63,168 nt of DNA, taken from Paludibacteraceae bacterium (lineage in GTDB: Bacteria; Bacteroidota; Bacteroidia; Bacteroidales; Paludibacteraceae). This document shows positions 51,272 through 61,700 of the stretch, one piece after another; the first letter of the stretch is position 1, and every line of letters starts with the position of its first letter. The stretch is from positions 1 to 63,168 of the forward strand of contig JAKSNW010000010.1 in assembly GCA_024405895.1 (NCBI GenBank), written 5' to 3'. A model generated the notes under the pieces. That model did no database searches and was not told the DNA's origin. It saw nothing but the letters and a program-made list of their open reading frames with translations. Both the position numbers and the translations under genes were made by a program.

Positions 51272-51349
51272 TGGTGGACCCAGTAGGGCTTGAACCTACG
51301 ACTCCCTGATTATGAGTCAGGTGCTACTAACCAACTGAGCTATGGGTCC
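51272..51349 (-). tRNA. tRNA with CAU anticodon (Ile2 or elongator Met)
   Basis: Minus strand, 78 bases including encoded CCA. Acceptor stem GGACCCA/TGGGTCC pairs fully, discriminator A. Anticodon loop CTCATAA gives CAU. The acceptor has C4-G69, C5-G68 and C6-G67, features used by TilS to recognise tRNA-Ile2, so a lysidine-modified Ile tRNA is slightly favoured. Elongator Met is not excluded. Unlike the two tRNAs at 12367-12571, it encodes CCA. Confidence 0.93.
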
Positions 51350-51531
51350 GAAACGAGAACTCGTTTCTTTTGAGAGTGCAAAAGTACGAGGTTTTCCCGA
51401 ATATTCAAAATCTTGCACCAACTTTTTGGGAATAAGATGAATCAGCAACGAGGCATTTATCAAGGTTAACATCGTCACCACACGACGACTCCCCCAAAGA
51501 TCCCAAAGAACCCAAGACAGAATAAACCAAT

Positions 51532-51570
51532 CCCCACCTACAATACAATAATTACATCATGTAGGTGGGG
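51532..51570 (-). terminator. Probable terminator after the S8 peptidase
   Basis: CCCCACCTACA (51532-51542) and TGTAGGTGGGG (51560-51570) form a perfect 11-bp stem with a 17-base loop. The minus-strand tail is ATTGGTTTATT, only moderately T-rich. It is 27 bases after the stop. Confidence 0.65.
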
Positions 51571-51597
51571 ATAACTTGTGTGTTATATGTCTGTCGT

Positions 51598-54489
51598 TTA
51601 TTGAACTATCAGCGATTTCGTATCCGCGACAGCGCCTTCTACATTCAGCGTTACATAGTAAACACCTTTAGGCATATTGTTTACAGGAATGGTCAATGTG
51701 CCGTTGGCTTGATTGATTGGATAGTTTTGTCTGATGGTGTTTGAGATATCTGTGATTGTGATGCTTGCGCTTTTGTTTGGTGTCACTTCGTAGGAAATCA
51801 TTGCTGACATAGTTGCAGGATTTGGTGTTATGACTTTGATTCGTCCCTCCTTGACCACAACAGAGACGGTGTCGCTTGCAACATAGCCATTGCTCTCTTG
51901 TTGAATCTTCAGAGTGTATGTCTGCGATCTATCTGGTTGGACTGTCAACTGGCGACCGCGACCAATGGTGTCCATTGCCGCATCAAACCAGGTGTAGGAG
52001 GCAGACTCGCTGATAGCGTTGGATGTCAGTGTAGTTCCTTGATTGCTTAAGATGTCTCTGTTCGAGCATTCCGCTTGGGCAGTAAAGTATGTCACAGAGT
52101 CGCGGATAGCCGTAAATGACAAGACATCTTCAACGGAGTCTGTTACCAATTGAATATTGAAATCATAGTCGTTGTATGAAGGTGTCATGTTAGAAAAGAA
52201 ATTCACCTCTGTACCGATAAGGAAATCTCCAATCTCTTCGGGGTTTATGAATGACACTTCTGTTGTCTGATTTGTAATCCTAATTCTGTTTTTGTCAACT
52301 ATCTCCAACGATGTAAGATTAGTAACGTTTGCCATCAGCGAATCGCTGAGCAATAGGTATAGCTCTGAAAAATCACTCAAAATAGTGGAGTCTTTCTGGT
52401 ACTCTTGCTTGAATATGATGCTATATGTTGGAGTTTCTACGACTTCTAAGTTTGCCAATGCTATGTTTTTGTTGTCATAGATTATGTTGCTTCTGCTTGC
52501 CAATGCAACACTATTATGGTTTTTTGCAAATGTTTTGTTTGGATGGTGAAACCAAGGTCGGTTTTGCAGCAACGAAGTCAAATGCTTGTTCTCATCGATT
52601 GTGGCCTGGATTGCAAATCCCCATTGGATGTTGGAATGTTTGATGTTTGTATTGGAAAACAATTGTGAGAAAGAATGACTTACCGTTGAAGAATCAACAC
52701 TATTGCTAGGCGTTTTCATTGGTAAGCAGACAACATAGGTGCTGTCAATAGAAGGTAACATCAAGCCTCTTATGGGAGATACAAAACTGAATTTGTTGGC
52801 ATTTATATCGGTTGCTGAGCGTAATGCTTTTTTGCCTTTTGTTATATATAGATGGTCATAGCCATCCCCCAGGGAAGCGTGGCAAGATCTGTTTTTAATC
52901 TTGATTTCAATTATGCAAGAATCTTTTGTGTAGTGGTTGAGGTCTTGAATTTCAATATCTTGGTTGTCATAATCAAGAAAACGGATGTCTGGACTATTCC
53001 ATACACCACTTAGTTTCTTTTTGTTCGGTTCTACCCCTGTGTCGTTGACATCATCTCGAATAAACAGGTCTGGAGATGTTAGTGTATAGGCTTCTTTTAC
53101 TGCAGCATATGCGTCAACAACTCCCGCACCAAGCATTCCTTTATATTGAGTGTTTTCGCTTACATTATAAATTTTATCATTTGCTGTCCTTTTTAATAAA
53201 TCGATTACCTGTCTTGCAGTAAGGCAAGGGTTGACATAACGCACCATTGCGGCGACACCTGCAACTATAGGTGCAGACATAGATGTTCCTGATGAGTAGC
53301 AATATTCATTATTATTGTCTGTTGTTTTAAGATTAATACCAGGAGCACAGATATCAACAGCCTTATTGTGTTGAAATGTTGAATCACGTGAACTGTTATC
53401 ATACATATGAGAACCTTCTACACAATTTGCTCCACTAAAATGATTAACTGTTGACACCGATAAACAAGATTCAAAAGAGGCTGGATATTGTTTATCCGTG
53501 TTATTAGGCAATCCTCCTTTTATGCCGTTTCCTGCTGAGCAAACAACAACGCAATCAAAACTATCGCGAGCTGCATTGTAATAGTTTTCTATATAGGAAA
53601 CAGAGTCTTTGTAGGTCCAACTACAATTAATCACTTTACAATGATAGTCCCTAGCCAATCGTTGTACGTATATCCAATTCTTTGAATAAGGGTCTGCGCA
53701 AACAAATGTCCTAGAAAAGTCTCCTCCGGTTGAAGCGATTCCCGTATGGTTGTTTGTTGTTGCCGCTAATACTCCCATAACATTTGTGCCATGATTTCCG
53801 GTTGCTAGATAGTTGGTGTCGGGATTAACAATTTGGTATATGTTGTAATCTTCATGTTGTTCATCAAAATGTTGAGGGTCAACAATACCAACATTTACTA
53901 TCTCAAACTGGTTAGACTTTTCTTTTTCTTTTACAAATGAATAAGCCTCTGGAAATTTGATATAGTCCAAATATGTTTGCACATTTTGATATGTGTCATT
54001 AAATGTCAAATTTGATGATGCGGGTATGGAAACGCTGTGTCCCAGAATACTTATATCTTCAAATTGTAATGGATGTTGCTCCAAAAAACGGACAAACACA
54101 TCCCGTTCTGCATTTGAAAGGAAATAAAATGTATAGGCTTCCGATAACTGACGACTTATCCCTTTCATTCCTGGAAATGATTGCTCAAAATTTTCAAAGA
54201 CGAAAGCAGCAAGGTAGTTTCTGAATTCTGGATTGTCACAGGTTAGATAGACCCGATTCTTTCTGTTGTTTTCTTTGACGATGCATTGAAAACATAAACG
54301 GTTCCTATCGTTATCCACTTTCTGTAACTCTGCTTTCCAATCAACTTCGTTTATAATGGACTTTTCTTTTACAATTGAAGGTATGTAGGTGCTATCCAGA
54401 ATTCTTACAATAATTCTTTGCGCTTCAGCCTTATTAAAGGTCAAAGTCAAGATGAGCATCAAAACGATAAATATGATTTTTCTATCCAT
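51598..54489 (-). CDS. T9SS-exported subtilisin-like (S8) serine peptidase
   Basis: 963 residues from the ATG at 54489. Signal peptide 1-23 (IIFIVLMLILTLTFNKAEAQ). Propeptide-like part about 25-190. Catalytic S8 domain about 195-470 with Asp204 (VGIVDPQHFD), His233 (GNHGTNVMGVLAA), oxyanion Asn321 (VVCSAGNG) and Ser403 (SSGTSMSAPIVAG). A large beta-rich region follows, with an Ig-like segment about 850-885 (SASYTWFDAAMD, SQTYTLKIQQESNG). The last 75 residues are a T9SS type A domain (ITPNPATMSAMISYEV, KGVYYVTLNVEG). Expected to be a secreted or surface protease. More AT-rich than its neighbours. Own promoter with a leader of about 10 bases. Confidence 0.93.
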   Translation of the reverse strand: MDRKIIFIVLMLILTLTFNKAEAQRIIVRILDSTYIPSIVKEKSIINEVDWKAELQKVDNDRNRLCFQCIVKENNRKNRVYLTCDNPEFRNYLAAFVFENFEQSFPGMKGISRQLSEAYTFYFLSNAERDVFVRFLEQHPLQFEDISILGHSVSIPASSNLTFNDTYQNVQTYLDYIKFPEAYSFVKEKEKSNQFEIVNVGIVDPQHFDEQHEDYNIYQIVNPDTNYLATGNHGTNVMGVLAATTNNHTGIASTGGDFSRTFVCADPYSKNWIYVQRLARDYHCKVINCSWTYKDSVSYIENYYNAARDSFDCVVVCSAGNGIKGGLPNNTDKQYPASFESCLSVSTVNHFSGANCVEGSHMYDNSSRDSTFQHNKAVDICAPGINLKTTDNNNEYCYSSGTSMSAPIVAGVAAMVRYVNPCLTARQVIDLLKRTANDKIYNVSENTQYKGMLGAGVVDAYAAVKEAYTLTSPDLFIRDDVNDTGVEPNKKKLSGVWNSPDIRFLDYDNQDIEIQDLNHYTKDSCIIEIKIKNRSCHASLGDGYDHLYITKGKKALRSATDINANKFSFVSPIRGLMLPSIDSTYVVCLPMKTPSNSVDSSTVSHSFSQLFSNTNIKHSNIQWGFAIQATIDENKHLTSLLQNRPWFHHPNKTFAKNHNSVALASRSNIIYDNKNIALANLEVVETPTYSIIFKQEYQKDSTILSDFSELYLLLSDSLMANVTNLTSLEIVDKNRIRITNQTTEVSFINPEEIGDFLIGTEVNFFSNMTPSYNDYDFNIQLVTDSVEDVLSFTAIRDSVTYFTAQAECSNRDILSNQGTTLTSNAISESASYTWFDAAMDTIGRGRQLTVQPDRSQTYTLKIQQESNGYVASDTVSVVVKEGRIKVITPNPATMSAMISYEVTPNKSASITITDISNTIRQNYPINQANGTLTIPVNNMPKGVYYVTLNVEGAVADTKSLIVQ

Positions 54490-54505
54490 TGATTTATTTT
54501 TTTTG

Positions 54506-54536
54506 CAAAGGTACAACAATGTATTGATTTGACCAA
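54506..54536 (-). promoter_or_regulatory. Promoter of the S8 peptidase gene
   Basis: Minus-strand TTG (54536-54534), 20 bases, TACCTTTG (54513-54506). The transcription start should be near 54499, which excludes the longer frame beginning at 54519. Confidence 0.65.
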
Positions 54537-54584
54537 GTTTAATAACTAAGGTTTAGTGAACGATTCTTGAGAAATGTTTTGCGG

Positions 54585-54620
54585 GAAAAGAAAAGCCCGA
54601 CAGTTTAACGCTGTCGGGCT
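54585..54620 (-). terminator. Terminator of the purine operon
   Basis: On the minus strand AGCCCGACAG and CTGTCGGGCT form a perfect 10-bp stem with a 7-base loop, followed by TTTTCTTTTCCC. It lies about 40 bases after the thioredoxin stop. Confidence 0.9.
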
Positions 54621-54661
54621 ATGTGGGCTATACTATAATATATTGTATAGATGGAATGTCG

Positions 54662-55102
54662 TTACTTCAGCAGCACTTTCTCAATAATCTCGCAGAGCGT
54701 TTCTTTTGGCAGTGCACCTTTGGCAAGCTGTGGGTTTTCGCCCATGGGGCAGAAGACGAGCGTGGGGACGCTGCTGACTTGGAAGAGGGCGGCAAGTTCA
54801 CGTTCTTTGTCCACATCCACTTTGTAGATATATATCTTGCCTCCGTATTCTTCGGCCAGTTCGTCGAGTACAGGACCAAGACGTTTGCATGGACCACACC
54901 AGGTGGCATAGAAATCGATGAGGCAAGGCTTGTCGCCGAGATAAACCCATTTGTCGGGGTTCTGCTTGTAGTTCATCACCTTCGCCATGAATTGCTCTTT
55001 GGTCAGGTGGATGACTTCGCCTTTGGCATCTTGATTGGCCGACATGTTGCCACAGCCAAGCAGGACGACAAAGAGCAGCAGTGCTATGCGTAGGTTCTTC
55101 AT
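54662..55102 (-). CDS. Thioredoxin-fold lipoprotein
   Basis: 146 residues from the ATG at 55102. Lipoprotein signal (IALLLFVVLLGC, Cys17). Thioredoxin domain about 45-146: LIDFYATWCGPCKRLGPVL with active-site Cys69 and Cys72, YIYKVDVDKERELAALF and the cis-Pro segment VSSVPTLVF. Placed in the periplasm by its signal, it should reduce or exchange disulfides in exported proteins. It is the last gene of the purine operon, 2 bases after folD; the link with purines is not obvious. Confidence 0.9.
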   Translation of the reverse strand: MKNLRIALLLFVVLLGCGNMSANQDAKGEVIHLTKEQFMAKVMNYKQNPDKWVYLGDKPCLIDFYATWCGPCKRLGPVLDELAEEYGGKIYIYKVDVDKERELAALFQVSSVPTLVFCPMGENPQLAKGALPKETLCEIIEKVLLK

Positions 55103-55104
55103 AT

Positions 55105-55956
55105 TTATTTGACGTGACTGAGGAAACACTCAACGGTATTCTCCATCAAGCAGGCGATGGTCATAGGACCCACGCCGCCTGGCACTTTGGTGATGTAGCT
55201 GCAGTGTGGAGCGCAGGCATCGAAATCGACGTCGCCACAGAGTTTGCCTGTCTCTGGGTCGCGGTTGACACCAACGTCGATGACGGCAGCACCTTCCTTG
55301 ATGAATTCCGGTTTCACGAACTTCGGTTTGCCGATGCCTACGATGAGGATGTCGGCTTCAGCGCAAACGTCGGCGATGTTCTTGGTGCGGCTGTGCACGA
55401 TGGTAACGGTGGCGTTCTCGTCCAACATCAGTTTGGCTGCAGGGAGACCAACGATGTTGCTGCGACCCATCACAACGACGCGTTTGCCTGAAATCTCGAT
55501 GTTTTTCGATTTCAAGAGTTTGACCACCCCTTTTGGTGTGCATGGGAGGATGCAAGGACGTTTCTCCCAAAGCGCTGCTACGTTGTATGGGTGGAAACCG
55601 TCTACGTCTTTCTCTTTGAGGATAGCATCGATGACACGCTCTTCGTTGATATGTTTTGGCAATGGCAGTTGAACGAGGATGCCGTCAACGGTCTGGTCTG
55701 CGTTCAAGGTGTTGATGAGTTCAAGAACTTGCTCTTCGGTGCTCTCGGCAGGAAGGGTGATGGTTTTGTTCTCAATGCCCACTTCGGCACATGCTTTGCC
55801 TTTGCCTGTTACATAGGAGACACTGGCTGGATCGTCGCCCACGAGGACAACGGTGAGGTTTGGCTTGCGACCATATTGTGCAGCCAGTTTCTCAACTTGC
55901 TCTGCTACCTCTTTCTTGATAGACATCGCAAGGTCTTTACCTGAGATGATTTCCAT
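55105..55956 (-). CDS. folD: Methylenetetrahydrofolate dehydrogenase/cyclohydrolase
   Basis: Bifunctional enzyme: oxidises 5,10-methylene-THF and hydrolyses methenyl-THF to 10-formyl-THF, the one-carbon donor for purine synthesis. 283 residues. Catalytic region SYVTGKGKACAEVGI (Tyr-x3-Lys), QLPLPKHIN, DVDGFHP, PCTPKGV, the NADP-binding VVMGRSNIVGLPAAKLM and the end PGGVGPMTIACLMENTVE. Full length. It sits 6 bases after purC and 2 before the thioredoxin gene, so its supply role is matched by its place in the operon. Confidence 0.96.
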   Translation of the reverse strand: MEIISGKDLAMSIKKEVAEQVEKLAAQYGRKPNLTVVLVGDDPASVSYVTGKGKACAEVGIENKTITLPAESTEEQVLELINTLNADQTVDGILVQLPLPKHINEERVIDAILKEKDVDGFHPYNVAALWEKRPCILPCTPKGVVKLLKSKNIEISGKRVVVMGRSNIVGLPAAKLMLDENATVTIVHSRTKNIADVCAEADILIVGIGKPKFVKPEFIKEGAAVIDVGVNRDPETGKLCGDVDFDACAPHCSYITKVPGGVGPMTIACLMENTVECFLSHVK

Positions 55957-55962
55957 AGTAAC

Positions 55963-56904
55963 TTATTTCTTGAGGTATTCGCTTACGTTTTCGTAGATGC
56001 GGTCGGCAAGGCAATCGCATGTGGCAGGCACGAACTTCTCACCGGTGATGTGCTCATAGAGTTCGATGTAGCGTGCGGTGATGCTGTTCACAACCTCTTC
56101 GGTCATCTCTGGCACTTTCTGTCCCTCTTTGCCTTGGAAGCCGTTTTCCATCAGCCATTCGCGAACGAACTCTTTGGAGAGTTGACGTTGTGGCTCGCCT
56201 TTGGCAAACTTCTCTTCGTAGCCCTCGGCATAGAAGTAGCGGCTTGAGTCTGGAGTGTGGATTTCGTCCATGAGGTAAACCTGACCGTTGTAGCTGCCGA
56301 ACTCATATTTGGTGTCTACGAGAATCAAACCACGCTGAGCAGCAATCTCAGTGCCGCGCTGGAAGAGTGCCAACGCATATTTCTCGGTGATTTCGTACTC
56401 TTCTTTTGAAACGAGGCCGCGACGGAGGATTTCCTCTTTGGAGATGTCCTCATCGTGTTCGCCTTGTTCGGCTTTTGTGGTTGGTGTGATGATAGGTGTT
56501 GGGAACTTCTGGTTCTCCTTCATGCCCTCTGGGAGTTTCACGCCGCAGATCTCGCGAGCACCATTTTTGTAGGCACGCCATGCACTGCCGCAGAGGTAGG
56601 CACGAACGATCATCTCTACAGGGAAACCTTTGCAAGCTACACCAACGGTAACCATTGGGTCTGGCACAGCAAGTTTCCAGTTAGGACAAATGTCTGTGGT
56701 TGCGTCAAGGAACTTGGCTGCGATTTGGTTCAAGATTTGTCCTTTGGCAGGGATACCTTTTGGCAACACCACGTCGAAGGCTGAGATGCGGTCGGAAGCC
56801 ACCATCACCAGTTTATCGTTTACAAAATACACGTCGCGAACTTTACCATGATAAACATTGGTCTGTCCGTCGAAGCTGTAGTTGGTTTGAGTTAATGCAT
56901 TCAT
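55963..56904 (-). CDS. purC: SAICAR synthase, long (Ade1-like) type
   Basis: Joins aspartate to CAIR with ATP, giving SAICAR. 313 residues, the longer form of the enzyme related to yeast Ade1: [78 protein letters not shown] and [13 protein letters not shown]. Full length with all these core segments. A second, shorter SAICAR synthase lies at 58065-58790 in the same operon, separated by the CapA gene. Which of the two carries most of the flux is not visible from sequence. Confidence 0.95.
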   Translation of the reverse strand: MNALTQTNYSFDGQTNVYHGKVRDVYFVNDKLVMVASDRISAFDVVLPKGIPAKGQILNQIAAKFLDATTDICPNWKLAVPDPMVTVGVACKGFPVEMIVRAYLCGSAWRAYKNGAREICGVKLPEGMKENQKFPTPIITPTTKAEQGEHDEDISKEEILRRGLVSKEEYEITEKYALALFQRGTEIAAQRGLILVDTKYEFGSYNGQVYLMDEIHTPDSSRYFYAEGYEEKFAKGEPQRQLSKEFVREWLMENGFQGKEGQKVPEMTEEVVNSITARYIELYEHITGEKFVPATCDCLADRIYENVSEYLKK

Positions 56905-56919
56905 TGTCTATATGTTTTT

Positions 56920-58044
56920 TTACTTTTTTATTCTATAGGTGAGTACGTCGTTGGTGTCAACGATGACTGATTGCTCTGGAAAATCTTCCTCAGTAAGTTG
57001 CTGTATCAACCGTGCGGCACGTCGTTCCTCGTCGATGCGTGGACCCGTCTGCACGTACTGTATTGCCGAATAGACCTGTGCCTTGACCATCTCGCCATTC
57101 TTTCTCATCGTCACGCGTATGATGGGCGCATAGCCCGAGACACCTCTTGTGCTTACCCTGTAGGGGGTGCAGAAGTTGCCGAGGCTGTAGGCGATGAGTC
57201 GGTTGTTGTAGACCTCTATGGCACGGGGAACATGGGGTCCGTGGCCAAATACCACATCGGCACCGGCATCGATGACAGCATGGGCAAAGCAGTAGACGCA
57301 TCCACGGTCTTCCTCAAGGTAGAACTCCGTCTCGCGGGGAGTGTGGAGAAACTCATAGCCTTCGCCACCACCGTGCATCGAGACGACGACGATGTCGCAA
57401 CGTTGCTTGAGGTCGCGAACCACCTCCACGGCTTGCTCCACCAGACGCAAATCCATGCTTCCTGCATTGGGAGCAAAGGCCACGAATCCGAATGTGTGCC
57501 CGTTGCGTTCGAAGATAGCCTCTCGGCAATGTCCCCGTTGTCCTGCGCAATACAGGTCGTTCTCCTCAAAGAGAGCCCTGGTGCGTAGGATAGCGCTGTC
57601 GCCGAAATCGCGTGAGTGGTTGTTGGCAATGCTGAAAGCATCGTAGCCGGCATCGGTGAGCACCGTGATCAACTCCTCCGGCATGCGGAAGAGATGACAG
57701 TTGGCGGTGTCGTTGCACTGTTTCTTCGGTTGTCCAATATTACTGATGATACCCTCGAGGTTGCCAAACGTGGCATCTGCATTGATGAGCCATGGTGTCA
57801 CGGAAAGCAACAGTTGTCGACCGCTGTCAACAGGTATCAGTGTGTCGGGGTAGTTGAGACCTATCATCACGTCGCCCGTCAGCACAATAGATATAGTATC
57901 TGAGGGCTCGATGATGACCTCTATCTCTTCCTCCACCTCAACGGTGGTAGGCGCTGCTTGACTCTCCGTCTTCAAGGGGATGTCGCATCCTTTCGTCATT
58001 GCTGCCAGCAGACTGACAACAGAGAATAAGAAAAAGAGTCGCAC
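56920..58044 (-). CDS. CapA family protein (PGA_cap, metallophosphatase-like)
   Basis: 374 residues. N-terminal hydrophobic signal 1-19 ending in a Cys (TKGC), not a perfect lipobox. After a short acidic linker, the CapA domain: ISIVLTGDVMIGLN, FGNLEGIISN, AGYDAFSIANNHSRDFGD, TFGFVAFAPN, DIVVVSMHGGGEGYEF, GADVVFGHGPHVPRAIE and IAYSLGNF, each a metal-binding or core segment of the PGA_cap / calcineurin-like fold. Related proteins act in poly-gamma-glutamate capsule production; no capB or capC is present, so a capsule role is not supported. It interrupts the purine operon between the two purC genes. Confidence 0.9.
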   Translation of the reverse strand: MRLFFLFSVVSLLAAMTKGCDIPLKTESQAAPTTVEVEEEIEVIIEPSDTISIVLTGDVMIGLNYPDTLIPVDSGRQLLLSVTPWLINADATFGNLEGIISNIGQPKKQCNDTANCHLFRMPEELITVLTDAGYDAFSIANNHSRDFGDSAILRTRALFEENDLYCAGQRGHCREAIFERNGHTFGFVAFAPNAGSMDLRLVEQAVEVVRDLKQRCDIVVVSMHGGGEGYEFLHTPRETEFYLEEDRGCVYCFAHAVIDAGADVVFGHGPHVPRAIEVYNNRLIAYSLGNFCTPYRVSTRGVSGYAPIIRVTMRKNGEMVKAQVYSAIQYVQTGPRIDEERRAARLIQQLTEEDFPEQSVIVDTNDVLTYRIKK

Positions 58045-58064
58045 GGCGTTCTATCGGTGTTCGA

Positions 58065-58790
58065 TTAGAGTTGTTCCAATCTTGTCAGGATGGTGCCGTA
58101 AGCCTCTGCCACACGGCCGAGGTCGCGACGGAAACGATCGCGGTCCAGACGCTCGTCGGTGTCTGCATCCCAAAGACGGCAGGTGTCTGGGCTGAGTTCA
58201 TCAGCGAGCACGAGAGAGCCGTCGGAGAGACGACCAAACTCAGTCTTGAAATCTACCAACGTGATGCCGAGCTTTGCAAACAGAGGTGTGAGAATCTTAT
58301 TGACGCGCATCACAAGCACTTTGACCTTCTCCACGGTCTCGTGGTCGCTCAAGCCAAGAGCCACAGCGTGTGTATAGTTGATGATTGGATCGTCCAATTC
58401 ATCGTTCTTGTAGCACATCTCGAAGATTGGTGAAGGAAGTTTGTAGCCCTCCTTCAATCCGAGACGAACAGCCATGCTGCCTGCAGCGCGGTTGCGTGCC
58501 ACGAACTCGATAGGGATAACCTCCTTGCGGCGGCAGAGTTGGTCGCGGTCGTTGAGGCGTTTCACAAAGTGTGTCTTGATGCCGTTCTCCTCCAGCTGTT
58601 TGTAGATGATAGAAGAAATCTTGTTGTTCAACACGCCTTTGTTGGCAATCTGTGCGCGTTTGATGCCGTTGTAGGCAGAAGCATCGTCTTTATAGCGGAT
58701 AATCACATACTCGGGATCATCTACGGCATAGATTTGTTTCGCCTTGCCTTCGTAGAGCAGTTCGCGAGGAGTGAAGTCTAAATCTTTCAT
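58065..58790 (-). CDS. purC: SAICAR synthase, short bacterial type
   Basis: The same reaction as the purC at 55963, in the short form typical of most bacteria (241 residues): RELLYEGKAKQIYAVDD, YKDDASAYNGIKRAQIANKG, PIEFVARNRAAGSMAVRLG, GITLVDFKTEFGRL and LADELSPDTCRLWDADT. Complete, with no sign of decay. It starts 6 bases after purL, the tightest link in the operon. The two purC proteins are distinct subfamilies, not recent duplicates. Confidence 0.95.
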   Translation of the reverse strand: MKDLDFTPRELLYEGKAKQIYAVDDPEYVIIRYKDDASAYNGIKRAQIANKGVLNNKISSIIYKQLEENGIKTHFVKRLNDRDQLCRRKEVIPIEFVARNRAAGSMAVRLGLKEGYKLPSPIFEMCYKNDELDDPIINYTHAVALGLSDHETVEKVKVLVMRVNKILTPLFAKLGITLVDFKTEFGRLSDGSLVLADELSPDTCRLWDADTDERLDRDRFRRDLGRVAEAYGTILTRLEQL

Positions 58791-58796
58791 ATCGTC

Positions 58797-61700
58797 TTAC
58801 TTTTTACGGAAGTAATCTACTGCGTTTTGGAAAATCGTCTGACGTTTGTTGCCTGCGATATTCTTGAAGAGGTTGTCCTCGAAGCGTTCGCTGTGACCCA
58901 TCTTACCGAGAATCTGTCCGTTCGGACTCACGATGCCTTCGATGGCATAACTTGAGCCGTTAGGGTTGTAAGGCGCTTCGGTGGTGATGTTGCCGTTGAG
59001 GTCAACGTATTGGAAGGCTACCTGACCGTTCTTGAACAACTCCTTCGCCATCTCTTCGCTTACCACAAACTTGCCTTCGCCGTGACTCATGGCGATGGTG
59101 TGTTCCTCGCCGACGGTGAAGCTCTTCAGCCATGGAGAGTTGGTGGTGCTGATGCGTGTGGTTACCATCTGTGAGACGTGACGGTTTACATCGTTGCGGA
59201 AGAGGGTAGGAGAGTCAACGGTAACGTCGCCGAGTTTGCCGTATGGGAGGAGACCCGATTTCACCAAAGCTTGGAAACCGTTGCAGATACCGAGAATCAA
59301 GCCGCCACGTTTCAAGAGGTTGTTGATGGCTTCGGTCACCTTCACGTTGTTCAGCACATTGGCAATGAACTTGCCGCTGCCGTCTGGCTCGTCGCCTGCA
59401 GAGAAGCCACCGGAGAGGGCGAGGATATGACATTGGTTGATTTCCTTCACCATGTCGTCGATAGACTCAGAGATGGCCTCGCTGTTCAAGTTGCGGAAGA
59501 CACCTTGTTTGGTCACAGCGCCTGCACGACGGAATGCCTTGGCGGTATCGTAGTCGCAGTTGGTGCCAGGGAATACAGGGAGATAGACGTAAGGATGTTC
59601 TACTGCTTCGCCAGCGTAAGTCAAAGTTTTGACCTCTGGTGTTGACTCCATCACGGTAGCATGGTTGATGCCACGGTCTGGATATACGGTGCAGAACTTC
59701 TCGCAGTTCATCTGTTTCAAAGCGTCGAGGGTGAAACGTGTGCCGTTGATCACCATCTCGTTGCCAGCGGTCTTGCCGAGGAGCACAGCGTTCTCGAAGT
59801 TCAACTCGCCGTCAGCCTCCACGAGGATGCTGCCGTAGTTGTAGTTGAAGAGTTCCTCTTCGCTCATCTTCACCTCAGCGCCGATGCGGTTACCGAACGA
59901 ACACTTGGCCAAAGCCTCCATCACACCGCCGAAGCCGATGGCATAGGCAGCCACGATGTGTTTGTTCTCAATCTCGGTGCTGACGAAGTCGAAGTTCTTC
60001 TTCAGCATGTCGGTGTCAGGCATGTAGTTGCTGACAGGAGTATGTTTGATGAGGTAGAGGTTGTGACCCTCAGCCTTAAATTCTGGACTGATGACTGTTC
60101 GAGCATCAACAGTGGTGATACCGAAGGCGATGAGTGTTGGTGGCACGTTGATGTCTTGGAACGTACCGCTCATAGAGTCTTTACCGCCGATGGATGGCAA
60201 CTTCAACGCATCTTGCATCTTCAACGCACCGAGCAATGCGCTCAATGGCTTGCCCCATGACTCTGCGGTGTGCATTCTCTCGAAATACTCCTGATAGGAG
60301 AAACGCATCTTATCGTAGCGTGCACCGGCAGCAACAACCTTAGCACAGGTGTCAACCACTGCGTAGGCAGCACCTGCGTAAGGACTCCATTTGGAGATGA
60401 ATGGGTTGAAGCCGAATGCCATGATAGAGGCGGTGTTGGTGAAACCGTTGAGCACTGGGAGTTTCTGAACGCTCACCTGAGTCTCGGTCTCTTGGGTCTT
60501 GCCGCCGAATGGCATCAAGACGGTAGAAGCACCGATGGTAGCGTCGAACATCTCAATCAAGCCTTTCTGCGAAACGACGTTGTCGTCGCTCAAGCGGTTG
60601 GCAACCTTCTCTTCGAGGTTTTTGCCCTCTGGCTGATGTTCCATTGGGTTGATATCCTCCATGGCGGTGATGTGGGCCTTGGTGTAGCGGGCTGCACCGG
60701 CTGAGTCGATGAACTCGCGGGAGAGGTCAACCACCATGCGGTCGCCGTTGAACATACGCATGCGGCGGAGGTCAGTCACGTCAGCAACATGTGTCACCTC
60801 GATATTCTCCTCAGCGCAGTATTGCATGAACTCCTCTTTGGTGTGGGCTTCTACGACAACAGCCATACGCTCCTGTGATTCGCTGATGGCAATCTCTGTT
60901 GAGTTCAGCCCACTATATTTGGTTGGTACGCGGTCGAGGTAGATGTCAAGACCATCGGTCAATTCGCCGATAGCCACACTCACGCCGCCTGCGCCAAAGT
61001 CATTTGATTTCTTGATCAGACGTGTCACCTCAGGACGACGGAACAGACGTTCCAGTTTGCGTTCTTCAGGTGCGTTACCTTTCTGAACCTCACTGCCGCA
61101 GGTCTCCAACGATTGTGAGGTGTGTTCCTTTGAAGAACCGGTGGCACCGCCGATGCCGTCGCGACCTGTTCTGCCGCCAAGCATCAATACGATGTCGCCT
61201 GGAGCAGGACTCTCACGACGAACGTCCTCGGCTTTCACTGCACCTACCACAGCACCTACCTCCATACGTTTGGCAACGTAGTCTGGGTGATAGATTTCGC
61301 GAACGTGTGTGGTGGCAAGACCAATCTGGTTGCCGTAACTTGAGTAGCCTTGTGCAGCCTTCTTGGTGATGGTGCTTTGTGGCAGTTTACCTTCGAGGGT
61401 CTCTGCGTTGGAAGCGTAGATGTTGCCAGCACCTGTCACGCGCATAGCCTGATAGACGTAACTGCGGCCAGACAATGGGTCGCGGATGGCACCGCCAAGA
61501 CAGGTGGCAGCACCGCCGAATGGCTCAATCTCTGTTGGGTGGTTGTGTGTCTCGTTCTTGAACTGCAGAAGCCAGCGTTCGTTCTGCCCGTCAACGTCCA
61601 CGTTGACGAAGATGCTGCAAGCGTTGTTCTCTTCGCTCTCCTCCTGGTTGTCGAGGTAGCCTTGTTTCTTGAGATAGCGTGCACCGATGCAGGCGATGTC

